A DNA stretch of 55,492 nt from Afipia sp. (GTDB taxonomy: Bacteria > Pseudomonadota > Alphaproteobacteria > Rhizobiales > Xanthobacteraceae): positions 79,062-134,553 of the forward strand of contig JAFKER010000014.1 in NCBI GenBank assembly GCA_017308595.1. The letters are read 5' to 3'. The notes below the pieces were generated by a model that was not told the origin of the DNA, made no database searches, and was given only the letters and a program-made list of their open reading frames with translations. Positions 27,940-36,215 of this stretch are shown here, piece by piece. Both the position numbers and the translations under genes were made by a program. The first letter of the stretch is position 1, and every line of letters starts with the position of its first letter.

Positions 27940-28362
27940 TCAGCCGACGATTTCGTTGCCTGCAAAGAACTGGGCGATCTCGATCACTGCCGTTTCCGCA
28001 GCGTCCGAACCATGCACCGAGTTTTCACCGATCGACTTGGCGTGCGCCTTGCGGATGGTGCCCTCGGCGGCCTTCGACGGATCGGTCGCGCCCATCACGT
28101 CGCGGTACTTCAGGATCGCGCCTTCGCCTTCGAGAACCTGAACCACCACGGGGCCGGAGACCATGAAGTCCACCAGTTCACCGAAGAATGGGCGTGCCTT
28201 GTGCACGGCGTAGAAGGTTTCAGCCTGTGCGCGGGTCATCAGGATACGCTTCTGCGCGACGATGCGCAGCCCGGCCTTCTCGATGATGGCGTTGACGGCG
28301 CCGGTGAGATTGCGCGCGGTCGCGTCCGGCTTGATGATCGAAAAGGTGCGCTCAATCGCCAT
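27940..28362 (-). CDS. ndk: Nucleoside diphosphate kinase
   Basis: A 140-residue enzyme that balances nucleoside triphosphates by phosphotransfer from ATP through a phospho-His. Seen: [14 protein letters not shown] (substrate loop) and NSVHGSDA with catalytic His117. Length is normal. A promoter (28405-28433) and a perfect palindrome (28434-28447) lie upstream; terC may be cotranscribed. Confidence 0.97.
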   Translation of the reverse strand: MAIERTFSIIKPDATARNLTGAVNAIIEKAGLRIVAQKRILMTRAQAETFYAVHKARPFFGELVDFMVSGPVVVQVLEGEGAILKYRDVMGATDPSKAAEGTIRKAHAKSIGENSVHGSDAAETAVIEIAQFFAGNEIVG

Positions 28363-28404
28363 GTGTAGTGTCCTTAAAGCATGTCTGTTGGATGATTTGC
28401 CGCG

Positions 28405-28433
28405 CTTATAACGGCGCGGTGATGCAACGGCAA
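28405..28433 (-). promoter_or_regulatory. Probable sigma-70 promoter of ndk
   Basis: On the minus strand TTGCCG (28433-28428) and TATAAG (28410-28405) are separated by 17 bases, 43 bases before the ndk ATG. The rest of the 316-base gap to 28678 holds the adjoining palindrome and, near 28660-28678, the Shine-Dalgarno region of the next gene. Confidence 0.6.
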
Positions 28434-28447
28434 GCTGGTATACCAGC
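28434..28447. promoter_or_regulatory. 14-bp perfect palindrome abutting the ndk -35 box
   Basis: GCTGGTATACCAGC is fully self-complementary and touches the upstream edge of the proposed -35 hexamer. It could be an operator for a dimeric regulator. About three such palindromes are expected by chance in this much DNA, so only the position makes it notable. Confidence 0.4.
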
Positions 28448-28678
28448 AACCCGCCCTGGATGGGCGACATCCCGCCCCCGATACCGCCAGAGCGCGGCGC
28501 TGCCAAGGCCTGCGCAACGTTCTGGATGGATTTTTCCGGCTTCGCTTACGCCGATTTCATCGACATGAACCGAGACTGACCGGCCTGTCACGGCTGAGTT
28601 CAGGATGACCGGATTACCTTGTGACCAACGAGGCTTCCAAAGCTCAATTCACCCGGCCTCGAACACGAGGAGATCATC

Positions 28679-28942
28679 ATGATGCGCAAACTCATTCTTG
28701 CATGCGCTGCGACCGTAGCCCTTGGCGCGGCTGCATTTACGCCCTCCGCTGCTTCCGCACACGGCTGGTACGGCGGCGGTCATGGCGGATGGCACGGCGG
28801 CGGCTTTTACCGCGGCTGGGGCGGACCGCGTTTCTACGGCCGCCCGGTCTACTTCGGCGGCGGCTATGGCGGCTGCTACGTGAAGCGCCTGGTTCCCACG
28901 CCATGGGGCTATCGCTACCGGCTGGTGAACCGCTGCTACTGA
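28679..28942 (+). CDS. Small secreted Gly-rich peptide, first of a tandem pair
   Basis: An 87-residue protein. Seen: a signal peptide (MMRKLILACAATVALGAAAF to ASA, about residue 27), a Gly/His/Tyr-rich middle (HGWYGGGHGGWHGGG), and a compact C-terminus CYVKRLVPTPWGYRYRLVNR-CY with two cysteines. The next gene encodes a paralogue with the same C-terminus. Function is unknown; the His-rich middle could bind metal and the Cys pair could form a disulfide (inference). AGGAG lies 6 bases before the ATG, and a terminator follows at 28970. Confidence 0.75.
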   Translation: MMRKLILACAATVALGAAAFTPSAASAHGWYGGGHGGWHGGGFYRGWGGPRFYGRPVYFGGGYGGCYVKRLVPTPWGYRYRLVNRCY

Positions 28943-28969
28943 CCGGACAGTCGCTTCCGGGCCTCCACA

Positions 28970-28999
28970 ACCAGCCGCCGGAAGGCGGCTGGTCTTTTT
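28970..28999 (+). terminator. Rho-independent terminator
   Basis: A perfect 10-bp stem (accagccgcc, ggaa tetraloop, ggcggctggt) followed by CTTTTTG, 28 bases behind the first peptide gene. The paralogue downstream therefore probably has its own promoter. Confidence 0.9.
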
Positions 29000-29105
29000 G
29001 TCGCACCCCTTTTCCCGCCCCGGATCGAACCGCTCGCAAGACCGCGCAGACAGACATGCAGGGACACATCAACGGCGCGCCGCGCCAAACCGAAGGAGAC
29101 TTGTC

Positions 29106-29354
29106 ATGTTGCGCAAACTCGTTCTTGGACTGGCCGCCGTCGCTGCTCTGTCCACCACCGCGATGATTTCCACCGAAGCTTCCGCGAAGGGCTGGAAAGG
29201 CGGCTGGCATCATCATCACCATCACGGCCATTGGGGCGGCGGATACGGCCTCTATGTCGGCGGCTATGGTCCCGGTTACGGCAGCTGCTACGTGAAGCGC
29301 CTCGTTCCGACCCCTTATGGCATGCGCTACCGCGTCGTGAACGTCTGCTACTGA
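29106..29354 (+). CDS. Small secreted His-rich peptide, second of a tandem pair
   Basis: An 82-residue paralogue of the preceding gene. Seen: a signal peptide MLRKLVLGLAAVAALSTTAM to EASA, a middle with six consecutive histidines followed by GHWGGG, and the shared C-terminus CYVKRLVPTPYGMRYRVVNV-CY. The two copies keep the C-terminus and signal type but differ in the middle. The ATG at 29106 has AAGGAG upstream. Function unknown. Confidence 0.75.
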   Translation: MLRKLVLGLAAVAALSTTAMISTEASAKGWKGGWHHHHHHGHWGGGYGLYVGGYGPGYGSCYVKRLVPTPYGMRYRVVNVCY

Positions 29355-29383
29355 GCGGCAACCTTCACTCCTCCCGACCTGGG

Positions 29384-29417
29384 CCCCCGGCAGCAAAACT
29401 GACCGGGGGTTTCTTTT
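29384..29417 (+). terminator. Rho-independent terminator
   Basis: A 7-bp GC stem (cccccgg / ccggggg) with a 12-base loop, followed by TTTCTTTT, 29 bases behind the second peptide gene. Confidence 0.8.
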
Positions 29418-29545
29418 CCCTGGCGAGGCGGTTCCAGTTCCCGATATTTAAATTTTTACCGGATTCAAACCATGCGCGGCAAAGTCGCGAACCCAAATGA
29501 CGGTCACCGCATTATCTCGTGATATTGAAGAGAACTTGAATTGAA

Positions 29546-29773
29546 ATGGCCGAATTGGAACAGATCATGGCGACTCGATTGAACGCTCCTGATGTCCATC
29601 TCGATCACCTCCACAGCGAAGCTGTCTGGCAAGGCGTGGGGGAAAAACTGCGCGATGCGCTTGAGCGTGAGTCGCCGGCGGTGCCGCAACGGCTCAGCGC
29701 GCTGATCGCACGCCTGCCTGAACTCGATGGCGAACCTGTCCCCTCGCTGGTGCCGGATATGGAAACGCATTAA
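29546..29773 (+). CDS. Small hypothetical protein
   Basis: A 75-residue acidic protein, probably cytosolic. Two amphipathic helical stretches (HLHSEAVWQGVGEKLRDALE and VPQRLSALIARLPEL) are visible; no signal, Cys pair or known motif. It ends 89 bases before the ABC-F gene on the same strand. The start could also be Met8. Coding status is judged from codon pattern and position only. Confidence 0.5.
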   Translation: MAELEQIMATRLNAPDVHLDHLHSEAVWQGVGEKLRDALERESPAVPQRLSALIARLPELDGEPVPSLVPDMETH

Positions 29774-29862
29774 CCCGCAGCAGGATGCGCAGGCCGAAAA
29801 ACGCCGCGCACTCCCGCTGACAAAGCTGTTGCGTTCGGCGGACTGTTCCGTAAAAGCCCGCC

Positions 29863-31734
29863 ATGCTGTCCATCAATGACATTTCGATCCGGATCGCCGG
29901 ACGCCTTCTGATCGACCAGAGCACGGTGCAGATCGTACCGGGCGCGCGCGTCGGCTTTGTCGGGCGTAATGGTGTCGGCAAATCGACGCTGTTTCACGCC
30001 ATTCGCGGCGAACTTCCAACGGAAACCGGCTCGATCTCGATTCCCCCGCGCTGGCGCGTCGGCAGTCTCGCGCAGGAAGCCCCCGATGGACCGGAAAGCC
30101 TGATTGAGGTTGTACTCAAGGCCGATCTGGAGCGCGCAGCGCTGCTACAGGAAGCAGAAACCGCACAGGACCCGCATCGCATCGCCGACATCCAGACGCG
30201 CCTCGTGGACATCGACGCGCACTCCGCCCCTGCCCGCGCGGCTGCGATTCTCTCCGGCCTCGGGTTCTCCGCAGCCGATCAGTTACGCTCCTGTTCGGAA
30301 TTCTCCGGCGGCTGGCGCATGCGCGTGGCGCTGGCGGCGACGCTGTTCGCCGCACCCGATCTGCTGCTGCTCGATGAGCCGACCAACTATCTCGACCTCG
30401 AAGGCACGCTCTGGCTCGAGGATCATCTTGCAAATTATCCGCGCACGGTGATCGTCATCAGCCATGACCGCGACCTGCTCGACACGTCTGTCGACCAGAT
30501 CCTGCATCTCGATCGCGGCAAGCTCACGCTTTACAAGGGCACGTATTCGTCGTTCGAGGAGCAGCGCGCCACGCGCGAAATGCTCGACGCAAAGCACGCC
30601 AGAAAACAAGCCGACGAACGCAAGCGGCTGCAGGCTTTCGTGGATCGCTTCAAGGCGAAGGCTTCCAAAGCAAAACAGGCCCAATCCCGCGTCAAGATGC
30701 TGGAGCGGATGAAGCCGGTGACGGCGCTCGTCACGCAGGACGTTCGCGAAATTACATTCCCGGTTCCCGAGAAGACGCTGTCGCCGCCGATCATCGCCGT
30801 CGATGGCGTTTCTGTCGGATACGACCCGGAAAAGCCCGTACTCAATAAGGTCACGCTGCGCGTCGACAACGACGACCGCATCGCCTTGCTCGGCTCCAAC
30901 GGCAACGGCAAATCGACCTTGGTGAAACTGTTGGCGGGAAAACTCGCACCGTTTTCGGGCAAGGTCGTCCGCGCCGCCAATCTGTCGGTCGGCTACTTCG
31001 CGCAGCACCAGACCGACGAACTCGACCTTGAAGGATCGGCTTACGATCATCTGCGGCGGCTGATGCCGAACGAGACTGAAACCAGGGTCCGCGCGCGCAC
31101 CGGCGCCATCGGTTTTTCAGGCAAGGCCGGCGACACCAAAGTGAGTTCGCTCTCCGGCGGTGAGAAGGCACGTCTGCTGCTGGGTCTCGCAACGTTCTAC
31201 GGCCCGAACATGATCATCCTCGACGAGCCGACCAACCACCTGGACATTGATAGCCGCGCGGCGCTGGCGGAAGCGATCAACGATTTCCCCGGCGCGATCA
31301 TCATGGTGTCGCATGACCGCTACCTGATCGAGGCCTGCGCCGATCAGTTATGGGTGGTGGCCGACCGCGCCGTGACGCCTTACGACGGCGACCTTGATGA
31401 TTATCGTCGCTCGGTTCTCACCACGCGGTCGTCATCGGCCCGCGACCGCGCGAGCAACGAACGCAGCGCAAGCCGCGACAAGCCGCAGCCGCGTGTGAAA
31501 GAAAAACGTACGCCGCTGAAGCAGAAGATTGCGCAGGCTGAAACCGAAATCGCGCGAATCGCCGGGATCATCGGGAAAATCGATGCGGCGCTCGCCCTGC
31601 CCGACCTGTTCAAGCGCGATCCCAAACAGGCCGCGCAACTGACCAAGGCTCGCGCAAGCGCAACCGAAGCGCTGCAACGCGCGGAAGACCAGTGGCTGGA
31701 AGCGAGTTCGTCCTACGACGAGGCCGCGAGTTGA
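29863..31734 (+). CDS. ABC-F family ATPase
   Basis: A 623-residue protein with two ABC domains and no membrane segments, the ABC-F plan (EttA/Uup/YheS relatives that act on ribosomes). Domain 1: Walker A GRNGVGKST, signature FSGGWRMR, Walker B LLLLDEPTNYLDL. Domain 2: GSNGNGKST, LSGGEKARL and MIILDEPTNHLDI. A charged linker (about residues 235-290) joins them, and a coiled-coil C-terminus (KQKIAQAETEIARIAGII) follows, as in Uup. Its exact subfamily is not certain. Confidence 0.92.
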   Translation: MLSINDISIRIAGRLLIDQSTVQIVPGARVGFVGRNGVGKSTLFHAIRGELPTETGSISIPPRWRVGSLAQEAPDGPESLIEVVLKADLERAALLQEAETAQDPHRIADIQTRLVDIDAHSAPARAAAILSGLGFSAADQLRSCSEFSGGWRMRVALAATLFAAPDLLLLDEPTNYLDLEGTLWLEDHLANYPRTVIVISHDRDLLDTSVDQILHLDRGKLTLYKGTYSSFEEQRATREMLDAKHARKQADERKRLQAFVDRFKAKASKAKQAQSRVKMLERMKPVTALVTQDVREITFPVPEKTLSPPIIAVDGVSVGYDPEKPVLNKVTLRVDNDDRIALLGSNGNGKSTLVKLLAGKLAPFSGKVVRAANLSVGYFAQHQTDELDLEGSAYDHLRRLMPNETETRVRARTGAIGFSGKAGDTKVSSLSGGEKARLLLGLATFYGPNMIILDEPTNHLDIDSRAALAEAINDFPGAIIMVSHDRYLIEACADQLWVVADRAVTPYDGDLDDYRRSVLTTRSSSARDRASNERSASRDKPQPRVKEKRTPLKQKIAQAETEIARIAGIIGKIDAALALPDLFKRDPKQAAQLTKARASATEALQRAEDQWLEASSSYDEAAS

Positions 31735-31738
31735 AGGA

Positions 31739-32278
31739 TTACGCCCGCTTCTTCTTCGGCGCGCGGGCAGGCTTTTCCGGCGGCGGTACATCGACACGTT
31801 CGATCGATGTCAGGCGACCCGAGGTAAATGTGTAGGCGCCGGGACGTGGTCCTGTTCTCCACGTCACCAGTGCAACGCGGTCACCACGCTCGTTGTTGGT
31901 CAGATTCACATTGTCAGGGGCGACGGCGATCGCGCGTGCGACATCGCACTCGGTGTGGCCGAGCGCCACCGGAGCGGCAACCACCTGCCCCTCTGTCGAT
32001 GCATTGGCATCGGCGGGACCGGGAGCGACTGCGCCCGGGCATTGACCGTCCGATGAAATCAGATCGTTAGGCGAGACGTCCTTGCTCGCGCTCAGCGGTG
32101 GCGTTTCGATCGAACTGTTGCCGCCTTTGAAAATCTTGCCCGGCCGGGCGAACCATTCCTGATCCTTCAACGAAAAATCGGACAGCGCCCCGACCCCGCC
32201 GCAGCCGGTCACCATTGGAGCCAAGATCACGAGGGCCGCCAATTGCCGGACACGGGTGCTTTTACGCAGGACGCTCAA
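31739..32278 (-). CDS. Hypothetical lipoprotein
   Basis: A 179-residue protein with a basic N-terminus and a lipobox MVTGCGG (Cys at about residue 26), so probably lipid-anchored. The C-terminal half (ECDVARAIAVAPDNVNLTNN, TWRTGPRPGAYTFTSGRLTS) looks folded, and the end is Lys/Pro-rich. I recognise no family. It is convergent with the ABC-F gene, 4 bases apart. Confidence 0.7.
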   Translation of the reverse strand: MSVLRKSTRVRQLAALVILAPMVTGCGGVGALSDFSLKDQEWFARPGKIFKGGNSSIETPPLSASKDVSPNDLISSDGQCPGAVAPGPADANASTEGQVVAAPVALGHTECDVARAIAVAPDNVNLTNNERGDRVALVTWRTGPRPGAYTFTSGRLTSIERVDVPPPEKPARAPKKKRA

Positions 32279-32529
32279 TCTTCACTCTCACAGAACTCAG
32301 CGCTCGCAAGCGCATCACGGAACCGGAACAACACCTAAAGCAAATGCCTAAAGAATCATTTGCGCGCCTTTTCGCAGCACATACCGCATTTCGCGCCAAT
32401 TGCCGCAGACACCCGGCCTTCCACCACCCCTTTACGGCACCATGGTGGCTAACCGCCCGTCAGGTCAACGAAAAAGACGGTAATGTTAATGTTCGCCCGC
32501 CGAAGTTTCAGGCCCGTTCGCGCCTGACC

Positions 32530-32982
32530 TCAAGCGCGCTTCTGCCATTTTCCGCGCTCGTCGGTCTGCCAGTATGTCAGGTCGAGGCCGCGTGATTTTC
32601 CGTCGGCCCAGGCCGCACGCGCCACACCGAGAGCCTCGTCATCATCGCCGTTGAACACCAGAACCACGCGGTCATATGTCGCGCAGTCTTTCGGCAGACC
32701 GGCCGCATCGACGATGAACCTGACATTGGCGTTGTTGGGATTACCGTCGTCCACGGTCAGCACGATCGGCTGGGTCGCGACGTCGCTCTCCCGCCATGTG
32801 CCATGCGGTAGAAACGAATCGTCGCGGTAGGTCCACAGATGCGCGTCGAGAGCCTCGGCACGCTCCTCCGATCCGGTCTGCACGGCAACACGCCAGCCTC
32901 GTTCAAGAGATTTCTCAAGCAGCGGCGGCAACACCTTCTCAAGTGTCGTGTCTTGCAGATGATAGAACAGGACTTCGGTCAT
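32530..32982 (-). CDS. holC: DNA polymerase III chi subunit
   Basis: A 150-residue clamp-loader accessory protein that links the replisome to SSB. Seen: MTEVLFYHLQ at the N-terminus, GWRVAVQTGSEERAEALDAHLWTY and DRVVLVFNG, the HolC landmarks. ATG 32982 is preferred to the GTG directly before it. It lies downstream of pepA, as often seen, but separated by a repeat element. Confidence 0.92.
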   Translation of the reverse strand: MTEVLFYHLQDTTLEKVLPPLLEKSLERGWRVAVQTGSEERAEALDAHLWTYRDDSFLPHGTWRESDVATQPIVLTVDDGNPNNANVRFIVDAAGLPKDCATYDRVVLVFNGDDDEALGVARAAWADGKSRGLDLTYWQTDERGKWQKRA

Positions 32983-33020
32983 CACGTGCCTGCAAGTTCG
33001 CGCACAGTTACAAAGTTCGC

Positions 33021-33129
33021 CGTCACCCTGAGGTGCGCAGGCGGCGAGGCCGCCAAAGCCTCGAAGGCGACGGCTCGCCTTACAGCGTCATCCTTCGAGG
33101 CTTGCAATTGCTCGCATCTCAGGATGACG
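33021..33129. repeat. Nested inverted repeat between pepA and holC
   Basis: The outer arms of 17 bases (33021-33037, 33113-33129; cgtcaccctgaggtgcg against cgcatctcaggatgacg, two mismatches) enclose a perfect 12-bp inner pair (aagcctcgaagg at 33056-33067, ccttcgaggctt at 33092-33103). It is a different family from copies A and B, but of a type also widespread in Bradyrhizobiaceae (recalled). Confidence 0.8.
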
Positions 33130-33140
33130 ACAACCGTGCG

Positions 33141-34643
33141 CTACCTCTTCGCCTCGTAATTGTCGGCCACAAGCTGGTTCAGCAGACGTACACCGTATCC
33201 CGATCCCCAACTGCGGTTCAGATCCGACGCCGGAACGCCCATCGCCGTACCCGCGATGTCGAGATGCGCCCATGGCGTCCCATCGACGAAGCGCTGCAGG
33301 AACTGCGCCGCCGTGATCGAGCCGCCGTTCCGGGTTCCGGTATTCTTCATGTCGGCGAACTGCGAGTCGATCTGCTTGTCGTATTCGGGACCGAGCGGCA
33401 TGCGCCAGACCCGCTCGCCGGTCTCCTGCCCTGCCGCAGTCAGACGCTCCGCGAGTTTGTCGTCGTTCGAGAACATGCCGGCATAGTCGACGCCGAGCGC
33501 GACCATGATCGCCCCCGTGAGCGTCGCCAGATCGACCATGAACTTCGGCTTGTGCTTTTTCGCGACATACCAAAGCACATCCGCCAGCACGAGGCGGCCT
33601 TCCGCGTCGGTATTGATGATCTCGATGGTCTGTCCGGACATCGAGGTAACGATGTCGCCCGGCCGCTGGGCGTTACCGTCCGGCATGTTCTCCACAAGAC
33701 CGATGGCGCCGATCACATTCACCTTCGCCTTGCGTGCGGCCAGCGCATGCATGAGGCCGACGACGCAGGCCGCCCCGCCCATGTCCCCCTTCATGTCTTC
33801 CATGCTGCCTGCCGGCTTGATCGAAATGCCGCCGGTATCGAAGCAGACTCCCTTGCCGACAAAGGCAATCGGCTGCTCGCCCGCCTTGCCGCCGTTCCAG
33901 CGCATGATGACCATGCGGCCATCATGTTCGGAGCCTTGCGACACGCCGAGCAGCGCGCCCATGCCGAGCTTCGTCATCGCCTTGACATCGAGCACCTCGA
34001 CCTTGACGCCGAGCTTGCGCAGCAAGGTCGCGCGCCGCGCAAATTCAGCGGGGAAAAGCACATTCGGCGGCTCGTTGACGAGTTCGCGCGCAACCAGCAC
34101 GCCATCCACGACCTGATTTTCCGGCGCGAAGGCCTTACGCGCCGCGGCGACGTCGGCAACGGCAATCGAGAACTGCGCACGAAGCGGCGCGTTGTCGCTG
34201 TCCTTCTTGGTGGTCTTGTAGCGCGTGAAGCGATAAGCGCGCAGCCGGACACCCGCTGCGATCGATGCGGCCTGCGATCCTTTCATCGCGCCCGACGGCA
34301 ATTCGGCGAGAATCGTGACGGCTTCGGTACCGGCGGTGATCTTGGCGGCGATCTTGCCGCCGAGCTTGATAAAGTCACCGTCCTTGACCGACGCAAGCTT
34401 GCCGACGCCAACAACGATCAGACGAGCGGTCTTTAGACCTTCCGGCGCCAGAATATCCAGCACGCCGCCGGTCTTGCCCTTGAACTGGTTGGCTGCCGCC
34501 GCGCGCTTGACCGCGTTTGCCGTTGCCCCCAGCGCTTTGACCGTTGCAGGGCCAAATTTCAGCGTATCGTCGCAAAACACCACCAGAACGCCGCGTGCGG
34601 CAGCTGAAAACGGTACGAAGCCGACCTTGACGGCGTCGGTCAT
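33141..34643 (-). CDS. pepA: Leucyl aminopeptidase
   Basis: A 500-residue M17 cytosolic aminopeptidase with two metal ions. Seen: the metal/catalytic region [35 protein letters not shown] (the family signature with metal-binding Asp and Glu) and catalytic Lys/Arg nearby. Length is typical. The start at 34643 has GGAGG 7 bases upstream and opens MTDAVKVGF. The frame stays open far upstream, but that part runs antisense to lptG and is not coding. Confidence 0.96.
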   Translation of the reverse strand: MTDAVKVGFVPFSAAARGVLVVFCDDTLKFGPATVKALGATANAVKRAAAANQFKGKTGGVLDILAPEGLKTARLIVVGVGKLASVKDGDFIKLGGKIAAKITAGTEAVTILAELPSGAMKGSQAASIAAGVRLRAYRFTRYKTTKKDSDNAPLRAQFSIAVADVAAARKAFAPENQVVDGVLVARELVNEPPNVLFPAEFARRATLLRKLGVKVEVLDVKAMTKLGMGALLGVSQGSEHDGRMVIMRWNGGKAGEQPIAFVGKGVCFDTGGISIKPAGSMEDMKGDMGGAACVVGLMHALAARKAKVNVIGAIGLVENMPDGNAQRPGDIVTSMSGQTIEIINTDAEGRLVLADVLWYVAKKHKPKFMVDLATLTGAIMVALGVDYAGMFSNDDKLAERLTAAGQETGERVWRMPLGPEYDKQIDSQFADMKNTGTRNGGSITAAQFLQRFVDGTPWAHLDIAGTAMGVPASDLNRSWGSGYGVRLLNQLVADNYEAKR

Positions 34644-35014
34644 AAGCAAATCCTCCAGATCATCGCGATTAAGCAGTAGGGAGACCCGAATCCGTCTGAC
34701 ATCCGGATTCGGGACATGAGATAGCCCACTATGGCGCTTTCCAGCGGGCACTGCCAAGCGCGGTGCACCCTCCACTGAAACACGCATACGTGTACGACAC
34801 AGTGCGCGCCACGAATGCGTGGCCCCAATGCAACGATGGGGGTTTATTAACCACAGTTTACAGCTGGCCTCAGCTCGGCCATTTTGTTGACCAATCAAAG
34901 GGATGCTATGAAATAAGAAATCACCGGAAAGCTTGATTCCGCGCCCTGGGGAAACCTTAAAAAGGGTTGGGCGCGCTCGGGAAATCCGGCTGGAGTTGGG
35001 GATATTGCTGCCTA
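34644..35014. other. 371-base gap upstream of pepA and the lpt block
   Basis: This divergent region must carry the pepA promoter (minus) and the promoter for the lpt genes (plus). It is AT-richer in its middle (about 34840-34925). I could not fix a promoter with confidence and see no gene or RNA. Confidence 0.4.
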
Positions 35015-35113
35015 ATGGGGTCGATCGACACCACTGACCGCCGGACGATCGCATCGCCGTCCGCTGAAACCACTGCGTCCGCCCGGCTCGTCCGGCGGCT
35101 GTCGCTGGCTTGA
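35015..35113 (+). pseudogene. Putative internally deleted lptF remnant
   Basis: A 32-codon ORF begins MGSID, the opening I recall for LptF of Bradyrhizobium relatives (MGSIDRYIF...), then continues with a low-complexity Thr/Ser/Ala stretch and ends RLVRRLSLA, 13 bases before lptG. Normally a gene of about 390 codons for the partner permease LptF lies here. The ORF keeps the start context and the stop spacing to lptG but lacks all membrane segments. This could be an in-frame deletion remnant, an assembly or sequence loss, or an unrelated leader ORF. Without an alignment I hold this loosely. Confidence 0.45.
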
Positions 35114-35126
35114 GGCGGCCGTCCGC

Positions 35127-36215
35127 ATGGTCACGACAATTCTCGCACGCTATTTCGCCGCCCGTTTCGTGATTGCTTCGGTTGCGACATTCGCGTCGAT
35201 CTTCGTGCTCGTGATCACCGTCGATTACATCGAACTGATGCGCCGCGCCGGAAGCCTTCCGAATGTGTCCGGGCTTTTCGTCGCGCAGACCGCGCTGTTC
35301 CGCGTGCCGTTGTCGCTCGAAAAGCTGATGCCGTTCTGCATCCTGATCGGCGCGATGGTGTCGTTTCTCGCATTGTCGCGGCGGCTCGAACTGGTAATCG
35401 CGCGCGCCGCGGGAATCTCCGCATGGCAGTTCACCACACCGGCGCTGCTGAGCGCTCTGATCCTCGGGCTGCTCGCCACCGTTCTCTACAATCCGATGTC
35501 TGCGGAAATGCTCGAACGCGCCAAGGTGATGGAGACTCGAATCTTCACGGATGGTGCGCCGCGCGTTCAGGACGGTGCGGGCTTCTGGCTCAATCAGTCC
35601 ACCAGCGAAGGACAAAGCATCATCAATGCTGCCCGCAGTCAGGGACAGGGAACGCTCCTGACCGGAATTACCGTGTTCAGATATGACCCCAGCGGTGCCT
35701 TCAAGGAGAGAATTGAAGCCAGCGAGGCGACCCTTGAACCCGGCCGCTGGGTGTTCAAACAGGTCCGCCGCTACCAGCTCGACAGTCCGATGGAGGAACT
35801 GGATACCCTGACCTTGAGCACGACGCTGACGTTGGCGCAGGTCCGGAACAGTTTCTCCACTCCGGAAACTGTGTCTTTTTGGCAACTCCCGGATTACATC
35901 CGGTCGTCGGAGAACTCCGGACAGGCCACAGCGGGTTACCGCCTGCAGTACCAGAAGCTCATTGCACGCCCGTTTTTGCTGGCTGCGATGGTGATGCTCG
36001 CAGCTGCGGTAAGCCTGCGGTTCTTCCGGTTCGGCGGCGTGCAAAAGATGGTTTTAAGTGGCGTTGCAGCAGGGTTTCTGCTCTATGTCCTATCGAAAGT
36101 AACTGAGGATTTAAGCAAGGCCGAGTTGATGCATCCGCTCGCTGCCGCGTGGTTGCCCGTTTGCGTGGGCGGCCTCTCGGGATTTTTGGCCTTGCTGTAC
36201 CAGGAGGACGGGTAG
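35127..36215 (+). CDS. lptG: LPS export permease LptG
   Basis: A 362-residue YjgP/YjgQ family permease. With LptF and the ATPase LptB it lifts LPS out of the inner membrane towards LptC/LptA/LptD. Seen: an N-terminal block of membrane segments (about residues 12-115), a periplasmic jellyroll-like middle ([20 protein letters not shown] onwards), and C-terminal segments (about 275-360). LptG rather than LptF is inferred from its direct coupling to lptD and from its N-terminus ([10 protein letters not shown]). The partner gene is not in its usual place. Confidence 0.88.
   Translation: MVTTILARYFAARFVIASVATFASIFVLVITVDYIELMRRAGSLPNVSGLFVAQTALFRVPLSLEKLMPFCILIGAMVSFLALSRRLELVIARAAGISAWQFTTPALLSALILGLLATVLYNPMSAEMLERAKVMETRIFTDGAPRVQDGAGFWLNQSTSEGQSIINAARSQGQGTLLTGITVFRYDPSGAFKERIEASEATLEPGRWVFKQVRRYQLDSPMEELDTLTLSTTLTLAQVRNSFSTPETVSFWQLPDYIRSSENSGQATAGYRLQYQKLIARPFLLAAMVMLAAAVSLRFFRFGGVQKMVLSGVAAGFLLYVLSKVTEDLSKAELMHPLAAAWLPVCVGGLSGFLALLYQEDG

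Noticed and set aside
34644-36044. Long open frame (about 467 codons) upstream of and in frame with pepA on the minus strand
   Set aside because: It runs antisense through lptG and the intergenic gap, has no Shine-Dalgarno or domain, and pepA has its own strong start at 34643. High GC produces such open antisense frames.
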